Both the position numbers and the translations under genes were made by a program. Source: Desulfovibrionaceae bacterium (GTDB lineage Bacteria > Desulfobacterota > Desulfovibrionia > Desulfovibrionales > Desulfovibrionaceae). Taken from it: 64,000 nt of DNA. The notes below the pieces were generated by a model that had not been told where the DNA came from, did not search any database, and saw only the letters and a program-made list of their open reading frames with translations. This document shows positions 26,117-35,702 of this stretch, piece by piece (within the stretch, counting starts at the first letter, position 1; each line of letters begins with the position of its first letter). The stretch covers positions 89,690 to 153,689 of the forward strand of contig JAQVCS010000007.1 in the NCBI GenBank assembly GCA_028689675.1, written 5' to 3'.

Positions 26117-27094
26117 ATGAGCCAAGGCACACAGCCCACAGCACACAGCCCTGCCCTGCCGCAGGGGCAGTTGCCTGTACCCGTTATCTGTCTTGCTGGC
26201 CCCACAGGCTCTGGCAAAACAGCCGCTGCCCTTGCTTTGGCACAAGCACTGGGCGGGGAAGTCATCAATGCTGATTCCCGTCAGGTCTATGCCGACTTCC
26301 CCATTATCACAGCCCAGCCTCTGCCCGAAGAACGCGCCCTGTGCCCCCATCATTTATATGGCTTTTTGCCCACGCAGGAAAAAATAGCCGCAGGTGTTTG
26401 GGCTGAACAGGCTGTGGCACAGGCAAAGCAGGTGCTGGCTCGCGGGCATATTCCCCTTATTGTCGGGGGCACGGGGCTGTATTTCAAAACGCTGTTGCAC
26501 GGCCTTGCCGAAATTCCCCCCATTGATGCCGCCCTTACGGCTGCTCTTACCCAGCAATGCGCCCTGCGCGGCTCTGCTGCCCTGCACCAAGACTTACAGA
26601 GCATAGACCCTGCCTATGCGGCCAAAATACACCCCAATGACCGCCAGCGCATTGTGCGCGCCCTAGAAGTAGCGCAGGGCACAGGGCGTTCTTTTTCGTG
26701 GTGGCATGAACATGCCGCGCAAGAGCCCCTGTGCACTGGGGCTTTGTTTGGCCTTGCTATCACGCTGGAAGGGTTGAGCCCGCGCCTAGACGCCCGCATT
26801 GATGCCATGATGGCCGCAGGCGCATTGCAAGAGGCACAGCAGGCTTTTGCCCTGTGCCCGCAAGGCTCTGCCCCGGGTTGGAGCGGTATAGGCTGTGCAG
26901 AGCTCTATGCTCACTTGCGCGGCAGGCTTTCGTGGCAGGAAGCACGCAGCCTGTGGATGCACAACACGCGTGCCTATGCCAAACGGCAATTGACATGGTT
27001 TAAGGCGCAGCCCGAGCTTGTGTGGTTTGCCCCCAATGATGCAAAAGGGCTTTTACAAGCCGCAAAAAAGGCTATAAAAACCTTCTTTGTGTAA
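26117..27094 (+). CDS. miaA: tRNA dimethylallyltransferase MiaA
   Basis: 325 residues from ATG 26117, one base after the coaD stop. Adds the isopentenyl group to A37 of tRNAs reading UNN codons. Walker A GPTGSGKT (about residues 28-35), NADSRQVY, GGTGLYFK, NDRQRIVRALE and the C-terminal TRAYAKRQLTWF are all present. The start chosen keeps a 20-residue Ala/Pro/Gln N-terminal extension; no other Met lies closer to the P-loop. Confidence 0.95.
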   Translation: MSQGTQPTAHSPALPQGQLPVPVICLAGPTGSGKTAAALALAQALGGEVINADSRQVYADFPIITAQPLPEERALCPHHLYGFLPTQEKIAAGVWAEQAVAQAKQVLARGHIPLIVGGTGLYFKTLLHGLAEIPPIDAALTAALTQQCALRGSAALHQDLQSIDPAYAAKIHPNDRQRIVRALEVAQGTGRSFSWWHEHAAQEPLCTGALFGLAITLEGLSPRLDARIDAMMAAGALQEAQQAFALCPQGSAPGWSGIGCAELYAHLRGRLSWQEARSLWMHNTRAYAKRQLTWFKAQPELVWFAPNDAKGLLQAAKKAIKTFFV

Positions 27095-27203
27095 TCAATC
27101 TAGTACTCACCAGAAAAATAAAATAAATTTAAGATTTTTTTCACAGCCCCGCCGTGCCTACTGCCCCAAGGATAAAGCGCACTGGCGGCCTTTACTTTCA
27201 CCG

Positions 27204-27212
27204 CCCCCCCCC
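27204..27212 (+). repeat. C9 homopolymer in the nhc upstream region
   Basis: Nine consecutive C lie directly before TTGACG (27213-27218), a possible -35 box, in the 292-bp gap between miaA and nhcA. The matching -10 is poor (TACCCA at 17 bp). An imperfect inverted repeat with arms CTGCCTGC / GGCAGGCAG lies downstream (about 27265-27302). Confidence 0.5.
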
Positions 27213-27386
27213 TTGACGTAACCCTTTCTCTAGGATACCCAAAACGGCATATTCTGCCTGCATTTCTGCCTGCTGCAATTACTGAGGATGCGGCAGGCAG
27301 CATCGACCGTGCGGGCGGCCGTATCGAAAATTGTCTTTCGGTGCGGCGTTGGGGGTTTAATGTTCTGTATCCAAAAGGACAAGCAC

Positions 27387-28364
27387 ATGAGGAACGGTAA
27401 AACACTGCTGCGATGGATGGTTGCAATGGTAGTGGTTGCCGTGGCGTGTACTGGCCTGGTGCTGACAAGCCATGTGGCCAACGCCACTGAGCCAGCACTT
27501 GAACCCACTGAAAGTGGGGCGCCTTCTGCCATGGTACTCTTCCCCGTGACCGAAAAGCCCAATCCCGCTAAAGCGGCGATGCGGCCTGTGGTTTTTAACC
27601 ACTTGGTTCACGAAAAAAAAGTCACCGACTGCGAAAGCTGTCACCACACGGGGGAACCCGTTGCCTGTAGCACCTGCCACACTGTGGAAGGCAAGGCTGA
27701 AGGCAAATTTATCACGCTTGAGCGTGCCATGCATGCGGAAAATATTGCCCCGCGTAAAAATGGCGTTACGCCCAAAAGCTGCGTGAGCTGTCACAATGAA
27801 AACCTGAAACGCCGCGAATGCGCTGGCTGCCACAATATTGTCAAGCCCAGCCGTGGCGAAGCGTATTGCGGCACTTGCCACAATGTTAGCGCCACTATGA
27901 CCGACGAACAAATGGCCAAGGGCATGAAGGGCACGCTGGCTTCTGATGCCGACCTTGCTGCCGCCACCGTGGCAGAAAAGAAGGCCGCCCAGCTTATTGC
28001 GCCCGAAGCTGTGCCCTATAAGGTCACTATTGACAGCATTGCCGACAAGTATGAAGGCAACAGCTTTATGCATGCCCGCCACATCAGCTCGCTGATGAAG
28101 CGCATTGAAGGTGACAAGCTGGCAGGTGCTTTCCATAACAACCCCGCCACCTTGTGCTCTACCTGTCATCACAACAGCCCGCTTTCGGCTACCCCGCCCA
28201 AGTGCTCTAGCTGCCACAGCGCCAAGCCAGATATGAAAAACCCTGGCCGCCCCGCGCTCAAGGCTGCGTATCACTTACAGTGCATGGGCTGCCATGAAGG
28301 TATGAAGGTTGCGCGTCCCCGCAATACCGATTGCACCACTTGCCATAAGGAACGCGCAAAGTAG
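27387..28364 (+). CDS. nhcA: Nine-haem c-type cytochrome NhcA
   Basis: 325 residues from the ATG at 27387 (AAAAGGA upstream), with a Sec signal peptide (LLRWMVAMVVVAVACTGLVL, then AxA-like ANA). I count nine CxxCH haem motifs: CESCH, CSTCH, CVSCH, CAGCH, CGTCH, CSTCH, CSSCH, CMGCH and CTTCH, in two clusters of five and four around a haem-free middle. This is the plan of the Desulfovibrio nine-haem cytochrome, a periplasmic electron acceptor from type I cytochrome c3 and hydrogenase. It is the first gene of a four-gene operon. Confidence 0.93.
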   Translation: MRNGKTLLRWMVAMVVVAVACTGLVLTSHVANATEPALEPTESGAPSAMVLFPVTEKPNPAKAAMRPVVFNHLVHEKKVTDCESCHHTGEPVACSTCHTVEGKAEGKFITLERAMHAENIAPRKNGVTPKSCVSCHNENLKRRECAGCHNIVKPSRGEAYCGTCHNVSATMTDEQMAKGMKGTLASDADLAAATVAEKKAAQLIAPEAVPYKVTIDSIADKYEGNSFMHARHISSLMKRIEGDKLAGAFHNNPATLCSTCHHNSPLSATPPKCSSCHSAKPDMKNPGRPALKAAYHLQCMGCHEGMKVARPRNTDCTTCHKERAK

Positions 28365-28379
28365 CGCCGAGGAGCACAT

Positions 28380-29408
28380 ATGAACCGCAGAAAATTCCTG
28401 ACCGTTATGGGCAGTGCGGGTGTGGCCTCTGCTCTTGGCACGACCGTGGCCACAGAGTCTCAGGCCTCGCACACCTACCCTTATTTTCCTGAAAGCTACG
28501 GCGTGCTGCACGACACCACCCGTTGCATAGGCTGCCGCCGCTGTGAAGAAGGCTGCCAAAAAGCCAACCACCTGCCCGAGCCCAAGCGCCCCTTTTCGGA
28601 TCTTTCCGTTACGGGCACTAAGCGCCGCACCACTGCCTATGAATGGACAGTGGTCAATAAGTATCAGGTGGGCAATGTGGAAGTGTTCCGCAAGTTGCAG
28701 TGCTATCACTGCCAAGACCCGGCCTGTGCCTCTGCCTGCTTTGCCAAATGCTTCCAAAAGATGCCCGATGGCACAGTGCATTATGAAGGCTCGCAATGCG
28801 TGGGCTGCCGTTATTGCATGGTGGCTTGCCCCTTCTATGTGCCTGGCTTCCAATATGATGAAGCGTGGGATCCTTTAGTGCAAAAGTGTACCTTCTGCCA
28901 AGAACGCACCCAAAAAGGCTTGCTGCCCGCCTGTGTGGAAGCCTGCCCCATGGAAGCACTGGTGTTTGGCAAGCGCTCTGACCTCATCAAGATTGCCCGT
29001 CAACGTATGCGCGACAACCCCGAGCGCTATGTAGACTACATTTATGGCGAACACGATGCTGGCGGCACGGCATGGCTGACCATTTCTGGCGTGCCCCACA
29101 GCGAGCTTGGCATGGATACCCACTTGGGCAACCGCCCCATGGGTGAACTGACCTATGGTGCTTTGGGCGCTGTGCCCATGATCATTGGCTTCTGGCCTGT
29201 GCTCTTTGGCGGCGTGTATGGCGTCAATAAATTCAAGGAATCGGTAGCCAAGCGCGAAAAGGCCAAGGCTGCCCAAGCTGCCACCGAAGCCGCACTGAAG
29301 CAAATTGAAGAATTGCAGGGTGCAGAAGCGGCAGCCAAGGTGCGTGAAGCACTGGCAGAAGCCCAAAAAGGCTCTGCCTGCTCCTGCAAGCACGGGGAGG
29401 ATGCGTAA
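28380..29408 (+). CDS. nhcB: Iron-sulfur subunit NhcB (HmcB-like)
   Basis: 342 residues. An N-terminal Tat-like signal MNRRKFLTVMGSAG is followed by four ferredoxin-type cysteine clusters (CIGCRRCEEGC, CYHCQDPACASAC, CVGCRYCMVAC, CTFCQERT with CVEACP), giving up to four [4Fe-4S] centres. Near the C-terminus there is one membrane segment (about 255-275, GALGAVPMIIGFWPVLFGGV) and a charged coiled-coil-like tail ending in CSCKHGEDA. It passes electrons between NhcA and the membrane subunits. GCCGAGGAG precedes the ATG. Confidence 0.92.
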   Translation: MNRRKFLTVMGSAGVASALGTTVATESQASHTYPYFPESYGVLHDTTRCIGCRRCEEGCQKANHLPEPKRPFSDLSVTGTKRRTTAYEWTVVNKYQVGNVEVFRKLQCYHCQDPACASACFAKCFQKMPDGTVHYEGSQCVGCRYCMVACPFYVPGFQYDEAWDPLVQKCTFCQERTQKGLLPACVEACPMEALVFGKRSDLIKIARQRMRDNPERYVDYIYGEHDAGGTAWLTISGVPHSELGMDTHLGNRPMGELTYGALGAVPMIIGFWPVLFGGVYGVNKFKESVAKREKAKAAQAATEAALKQIEELQGAEAAAKVREALAEAQKGSACSCKHGEDA

Positions 29409-30632
29409 ATGTCCGCACACGAACACTATATCGCCATTCCCACCAAGGATAAAATGCTGAACATCGGCGAATTTTCGCTGAAGCGCCCCGGCAACCAGAT
29501 TACGGCTGTCATCCTTATTGTGGGCATTATTTTAACCATTATCCGCTTCACACAGGGTATTGGTTCTATTACTAACCTTGACGACAACCAGCCTTGGGGC
29601 ATGTGGATTGGCTTTGACTTGCTGTGCGGCGTGTGCCTTGCAGCGGGCGGCTATTTCACCACCGTTGCCTGCTATGTGCTGAAAGTGCCCGGCATTCATT
29701 CTGCCGTGCGCCCTGCCGTTACCACCGCCTTTTTGGGCTATGCCTTTGTGGTTGTGGCGCTGTTGTATGACCTTGGTCATCCTCTGCGCCTGCCCTACAT
29801 GTTCTTCTTCCCCGGCACAACGTCTGTGCTCTTTGAAGTGGGCTTGTGCGTTGCCACCTATTTGACTGTGCTCTTCCTCGAATTCTCCATTGCTCCTATT
29901 GAATGGCTTTCGGTGAAGTGGCAGTTCCTTGCCAAGTGGCGCAAGCCGCTCATTCGCGTGGGCATTTTGCTGACCATTATGGGCATGTGCCTTTCCACAT
30001 TGCACCAGTCTTCTTTGGGCGCTTTGTACCTTATTGCCCCCAACAAGCTGCATCCTTTGTGGTATTCGCCCTTCATGCCCATGTTCTTCTTTGTGTCTTC
30101 TATGGCTGCTGGTGCATCCATGGTTATTTTTGAAGGCATGTTTGCCCACAAGGGCGTGCACCAGTATATGGACGCCACCCATTTAGCTGAAGCCGACGGC
30201 GTTACCTTCAAGTTTGCCAAGGCTGCTTCCATGATTCTCTTCAGCTACTTTATTTTGAAGTTCACGGACATGGTTGTGCAGGCCAACACCCATTACCTTT
30301 TCTCTGGTTATGGTGTGTGGTGGCTGGTGGAAATGCTCTTCTTTGTGCTGACCCCTGCGCTTATTTACGCCAAGGGCTCGCGTGACCAGAACATCCTGCT
30401 GTGCCGCATTGGCTCGGTGAACGCCGTTGCTGGTATTGTGCTGAACCGCTTTAACGTCAGCATGATTGCCTACAACTGGCAGTTGCCTTCTGCCGAGCGT
30501 TACTTCCCCTCTATTTGGGAAGTGTGCATCTCCATCTTCGTGGTGACCTGCATTGTCACGGTGTATCGTGTTGTTGTGTATCACACGCCTACCCTGTACG
30601 AACATCCCTTGTACAAGGGCGAAGAACACTAG
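29409..30632 (+). CDS. nhcC: NrfD-type integral membrane subunit NhcC
   Basis: 407 residues with about ten transmembrane helices, PsrC/NrfD family, menaquinone-interacting subunit. Typical features are PWGMWIGFDLLCGVCLAAGG in an early helix, LGHPLR after the third, and LSTLHQSSLGAL. The start codon touches the nhcB stop. Such subunits lack haem and couple quinone chemistry to the iron-sulfur subunit across the membrane. Confidence 0.92.
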   Translation: MSAHEHYIAIPTKDKMLNIGEFSLKRPGNQITAVILIVGIILTIIRFTQGIGSITNLDDNQPWGMWIGFDLLCGVCLAAGGYFTTVACYVLKVPGIHSAVRPAVTTAFLGYAFVVVALLYDLGHPLRLPYMFFFPGTTSVLFEVGLCVATYLTVLFLEFSIAPIEWLSVKWQFLAKWRKPLIRVGILLTIMGMCLSTLHQSSLGALYLIAPNKLHPLWYSPFMPMFFFVSSMAAGASMVIFEGMFAHKGVHQYMDATHLAEADGVTFKFAKAASMILFSYFILKFTDMVVQANTHYLFSGYGVWWLVEMLFFVLTPALIYAKGSRDQNILLCRIGSVNAVAGIVLNRFNVSMIAYNWQLPSAERYFPSIWEVCISIFVVTCIVTVYRVVVYHTPTLYEHPLYKGEEH

Positions 30633-30641
30633 GAGTGAACC

Positions 30642-30824
30642 ATGTTTGAAACATTCTACAGCTACTTTCTCTACACCAAGAGCTGGGCATACATTTTGAT
30701 GTTTATCATTCTGCCCACCTTTGTGGCGTATTGGAATTATGTTCTTTTCCCCATGAAGGAAAAGAACCCCGTCAAGGCTATCTTTACCGATGCCAATGAC
30801 GAACACGGTGCTTGCGATCACTAA
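30642..30824 (+). CDS. nhcD: Small membrane subunit NhcD
   Basis: 60 residues with a single transmembrane helix (about 14-36, SWAYILMFIILPTFVAYWNY) and an acidic His/Cys-containing tail. It sits nine bases after nhcC with its own AGGAG. The size and place match HmcD/NhcD-type subunits, whose function is unknown. Confidence 0.85.
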   Translation: MFETFYSYFLYTKSWAYILMFIILPTFVAYWNYVLFPMKEKNPVKAIFTDANDEHGACDH

Positions 30825-30848
30825 AAAAGCGCACATAGAGTAAGCATA

Positions 30849-30885
30849 AAGGGCGTATCGGATTGGCCGATACGCCCTTGTTTTT
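30849..30885 (+). terminator. Terminator of the nhc operon
   Basis: 13-bp stem AAGGGCGTATCGG / CCGATACGCCCTT, 5-base loop, then GTTTTTT. Confidence 0.9.
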
Positions 30886-30912
30886 TATGTACAAAAACAG
30901 TGCCAAAAAAGA

Positions 30913-32949
30913 TTATGCTGGTGTTACATGCAAAATATCCAGCGCGGCTATTTCTTCACGCGCTACGCGCTCTGTTTCTTCCAGCATGCGGCGCTCGCCA
31001 TGCGCCCAAATGAGCAAGAGCTTGTCGCTTAAAATACGCTGAAAAGCCTGTGCCTGTTGTTCGCCCAGTGCCGTTATGCGGCTTTCTGTTAATAAATACC
31101 CGCGTACCAGCGAGGGCAATTGCCATTCCAGCACGCTATTGGTCACTTTTTTGCCCAAGGGCAAGTATTTTACAGCAGCACCGCCCAGCCCTGCCGCCAC
31201 CAATAAGGGCAGGGCAAACACCCCAGCTGCCGCCATGCCCACAGCCCCAGCAGCCAAACCAGCAGCCCCCACAGCCCCAGCAGCCGCCCATGCGGCCTTG
31301 TCGCGCAAAGGGGCAAGGGTGGCTTCTTCTAGGGCGGCACGCATGGCCTGCATCAATTCATCCATTTGAATAAGCGCTGTTTTTTGCAAGCGCTCTGGCA
31401 CAATGGGCACAGCCTTTTCTGCAAACCAGCTCTTCAGCTCTTCTGCACAAATCTGCGCCATGTCTGCCCCAAGGCGCTGCACAGCCTCACCCATAAGCTG
31501 AGAAAGCAGCTCTTTTTGTGTTTCCATGGCATGCGCTGTACGCACCATCAAATCACGCAATGAGCCGCCCTGCTGTTTATACAGCAGGCATTGGGGCACA
31601 ATAACAGCATCGCGCAAAAAGGCAGAGCAATCAAACAAAGCCCCTGTCACTGCGCTATCAAGCCCACGCCGCAGGGCGCGGGCAAGGCGGCGCTCTAAAA
31701 ACACGCCCAATTCTTCCTGCAAGGCCTGCCGCCCCTTGTGCAGCTTTTCTGAAAAATTATAAAATTGCGCCAGCCCCTTGGCAATGTCGGCATAGGGTTC
31801 ATCCCCCGTGAGCACCAGCACGTCATTGCCGCAGCATTGGCGCACCAAGTCGCCCACAAAAGGCCAGCCAGAAGAACCGCCTGTTAACAGCACCGTGGGC
31901 AGCTGCCCTGCGGGGCAGTCGCGCAGGCTTTGTCGCAGCAATTGCTCAAACCAATCAATCAAATCAACACGCCGCCCCGCCAGCAATGCCGCGCCATACT
32001 GGCTTAGGTTACCTGCCTGCGCAGGGCTGGCCAACAGCTCCAGCAGGGCTGGAGAGGCGGCATAGTTCCCAGCCCGCAATAAAAATTCCTGCCATGTCAG
32101 CCCCTCAATATAGGCTGCCCTTTCCACAGCTTTGCGCCCATCCCAGCGCGACCAGCGCACCCGCACCGTAACAGAGCGGCTGCGCTCACGCCCCATAGCG
32201 CGCGAAAATTCTTCTTTGGCCTGACGGCAGGCCAGCCAATGCACATAATAGCTATTGCCCTCTGCGGCTACTTCTTCTTCCAACCCCGGGTTGCATTCCA
32301 GCAGCATTTGCCAAAAAAGGTCATCAAAAAGCCGCCCGCCAAAAAGCATGTCCCCGCTGCGTTCACTCACCGCTGCACGCCGCAGCACGGCAAAGTCACA
32401 AGTGCCGCCGCCAAAATCCACAGTCAGCACGCCGCGGGCGGCCTGCGAGGGCGGTAAAGCTCCTTTTACTATGTAATGAATTACCGCCCCCAAAGGCTCA
32501 CTTAAAAAATGAGCCTCTGCCCAGCCAGCTTGTGCCAAACATTGGCGCAGGGTTTCGCGGTATTGGTTGCCCGCTTCAGAGGGCACACCCACCAGCAGGG
32601 TTTGCGGCATGGGCGTGTAGCGGCGTAGCAGGCTTAAAAAATCCAGCATGGCCTGCCTTGCCTGCGGGCGCGCGGCCACATCGGGCTTAAACAGGGCACT
32701 CAGGCGGTATTCAGCCCTTTCGTTCAGGCTGGCTTCGCCATATTCATCTTCTGCCTGCGCGCCAATGGCAAGGGCATTCTCACCTTTATACAGCACAAGG
32801 GTGGGTATGGTGCCGCTGCTGCTGTTATTGCAGCAGGGGTCGGGGCTGATCATTTCCAGCTTGCCAGCCGCATCGCACAGCACAAGGCAGGTATTGCTTG
32901 TGCCCAAATCCATAGCCAGCACCACACGTTGTTGTGTTGCCTGTGTCAT
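30913..32949 (-). CDS. Hsp70-type ATPase with hydrophobic C-terminal segment
   Basis: 678 residues. The N-terminal 400 residues carry the Hsp70/actin ATPase signatures: phosphate-1 LAMDLGTSNTCLVL, the LSEPLGAVIHY connect region, phosphate-2 VDFGGGTCDFAVL and adenosine motif LLTGGSSGWPFV. No interdomain linker like DVLLLD and no beta-sandwich substrate domain follow. Instead there is a helical region (about 400-545), an Ala/Gly-rich hydrophobic stretch (about 547-595) long enough to enter or hairpin through the membrane, and a helical tail. It overlaps the next gene upstream on this strand by 4 bp (ATGA), so the two are coupled. Client and role are unknown. Confidence 0.85.
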   Translation of the reverse strand: MTQATQQRVVLAMDLGTSNTCLVLCDAAGKLEMISPDPCCNNSSSGTIPTLVLYKGENALAIGAQAEDEYGEASLNERAEYRLSALFKPDVAARPQARQAMLDFLSLLRRYTPMPQTLLVGVPSEAGNQYRETLRQCLAQAGWAEAHFLSEPLGAVIHYIVKGALPPSQAARGVLTVDFGGGTCDFAVLRRAAVSERSGDMLFGGRLFDDLFWQMLLECNPGLEEEVAAEGNSYYVHWLACRQAKEEFSRAMGRERSRSVTVRVRWSRWDGRKAVERAAYIEGLTWQEFLLRAGNYAASPALLELLASPAQAGNLSQYGAALLAGRRVDLIDWFEQLLRQSLRDCPAGQLPTVLLTGGSSGWPFVGDLVRQCCGNDVLVLTGDEPYADIAKGLAQFYNFSEKLHKGRQALQEELGVFLERRLARALRRGLDSAVTGALFDCSAFLRDAVIVPQCLLYKQQGGSLRDLMVRTAHAMETQKELLSQLMGEAVQRLGADMAQICAEELKSWFAEKAVPIVPERLQKTALIQMDELMQAMRAALEEATLAPLRDKAAWAAAGAVGAAGLAAGAVGMAAAGVFALPLLVAAGLGGAAVKYLPLGKKVTNSVLEWQLPSLVRGYLLTESRITALGEQQAQAFQRILSDKLLLIWAHGERRMLEETERVAREEIAALDILHVTPA

Positions 32950-34160
32950 CGCCGCACCTTTCGTAACAAACCTTTGCGCAGCACCACGCCTTCTTTCATT
33001 TCGGGCACTCTGTCCACAAAGCAGGGGTCGCCCTCATGAATAATACCCAACTTGTCATAGTGCTCTGCCAAAGCCTCATGCCACAGCATTTCGCCACGGC
33101 TTTCTTCAAATTCCAGCCCCAAGTCGCGCAGCCGCTCTATCAGCCAATCCCGCCTTTCTGCGCTCAGCTCATGGGCAAAAGAATAGACATCCTGCCCCAA
33201 GGCCTCAAGCCTTTGCCCTGCGGGGCTTTGCTCGGGCTTGTGGGCAAGGTCTTGTAAACGCAGCATGGCCTGCGCTGTTTCATACCATGTTTGGCAGGCT
33301 TGGGCTATGCGCGCCTGTGCCACAGCCTTGTTGAGCCGCTTGGGCAAAGAAAGCAGCATCAGCCACAGCGCCAGCCACAACCAAAAACCGTAAAAAGAGC
33401 TGAACAAAGGCCACAGTGTGCCCTGTGTGAGCAGGCTGTTTATGCCAGCCAAAAAAGTTTCCAGCACAGGGCGCCCCAGCACAAAATCGCGCAGCAGGGC
33501 AAAGCACAGCGCCGCGCCAAAAATGCACCACAGGGCAAGGCGCACATTGCCGCGCAAAAAGACAAAAAAGAACACAAGGCGGCGCAGGTTTTTCCACACC
33601 AGCCACGCCACCAAGCCCTTTTTTTGCCATGAAGCATTCCAGCGCTCTTTCAGCGCTGCTTTTTGCCCCGCATCTTCCTTTGCCTGCGTGTTGGGGGGCA
33701 GGGCAGCCTCGGCTTTTTGTGCTGCCGCCTGCACCTGCGGGCGGGTAAGCAAGAGTACTTCCCATTGGCTTATTTTTTCTGCTAACCGCAACAGCCCTGC
33801 TGTGCACAGGGCAATAAAGGCCAGCCCCAGCAGCCCGCCCAAGGGCACAGAGGCCAAGCCCAAGCCCTGCCACAGCGCCCCTGCCGCCGCCAAGGTTAAA
33901 AAAATAACTGCGGCAGTGTGCAGCCAGCCAAGGGGATAGGCCAGCGCATCATCCAGCGGCACAACAAGAGGCGGCAGGTTTTGCCTTGCCTTGCGCTGCC
34001 ACGAAAGGGGGGCTTCTGCATAAGGGGCAAGGGCAAGGTTCATCAGCTCGCGCCGCACTAAAAAAAGCGTGGCACGCACCTGCTGCACCCCTGACACAGA
34101 GGGCACTTTTTCAAGCACAGCCTGCACTACCGTGCTTATTTCATTATCCTTGTCTGGCAT
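32946..34160 (-). CDS. Membrane protein with GrpE-like C-terminal domain
   Basis: 404 residues. Four hydrophobic segments are visible in two pairs (about 75-98 and 103-125; about 195-225 and 245-268). The soluble C-terminal 130 residues resemble GrpE: LIERLRDLGLEFEESRGEM, then WHEAL where GrpE has DPxxHxAI, then a late basic VLRKGLLRKV where GrpE has KGYxLxGRxIR. GrpE is the nucleotide-exchange factor of DnaK, and this gene is translationally coupled to an Hsp70-type ATPase, so a membrane-anchored exchange factor for that ATPase is the best guess. The match is by eye and needs profile confirmation. Confidence 0.6.
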   Translation of the reverse strand: MPDKDNEISTVVQAVLEKVPSVSGVQQVRATLFLVRRELMNLALAPYAEAPLSWQRKARQNLPPLVVPLDDALAYPLGWLHTAAVIFLTLAAAGALWQGLGLASVPLGGLLGLAFIALCTAGLLRLAEKISQWEVLLLTRPQVQAAAQKAEAALPPNTQAKEDAGQKAALKERWNASWQKKGLVAWLVWKNLRRLVFFFVFLRGNVRLALWCIFGAALCFALLRDFVLGRPVLETFLAGINSLLTQGTLWPLFSSFYGFWLWLALWLMLLSLPKRLNKAVAQARIAQACQTWYETAQAMLRLQDLAHKPEQSPAGQRLEALGQDVYSFAHELSAERRDWLIERLRDLGLEFEESRGEMLWHEALAEHYDKLGIIHEGDPCFVDRVPEMKEGVVLRKGLLRKVRR

Positions 34161-34176
34161 ATATACCTCACACGAC

Positions 34177-34295
34177 CTAGAGCAGATTCCCTTTCAAAGC
34201 TCACATAATAGGGAAGGATATTCCCCTTATGAGCTTTGAGCGGCAAAGATTTCTTACGAAACCTTGCGCATATTTTCAAAGGTAAAATGCTCTAG
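34177..34295 (+). mobile_element. MITE-like hairpin element, copy 1
   Basis: About 119 bp bounded by CTAGAGCA and TGCTCTAG, flanked by TA dinucleotides. The terminal inverted repeats extend as GAGCAGATTCCCTTTCAAAG versus GAGCATTTTACCTTTGAAA. Inner arms CAAAGCTCACATAA (34195-34208) and TTATGAGCTTTG (34227-34238) form a hairpin. A second copy lies inverted at 43658-43777, and the termini resemble the IS630-type end at 63879. Confidence 0.7.
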
Positions 34296-34395
34296 CTGAC
34301 AAGGGGGGCGAAAGGGGCTTGCAAGCCCATCTCTCCCCCCATAGCGCACTTTGCCCTGTTTTGCCCAGCACTTCTGCTTGCATACGGGGCGCGGC

Positions 34396-35682
<1,287 letters not shown>

Positions 35683-35702
35683 TTACAGGCTGGTAAAAAA
35701 CA

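Noticed and set aside
27288..27386. 33-codon N-terminal extension of NhcA
   Set aside because: It would bury the signal peptide; the ATG at 27387 has a ribosome site and an immediate Sec signal.
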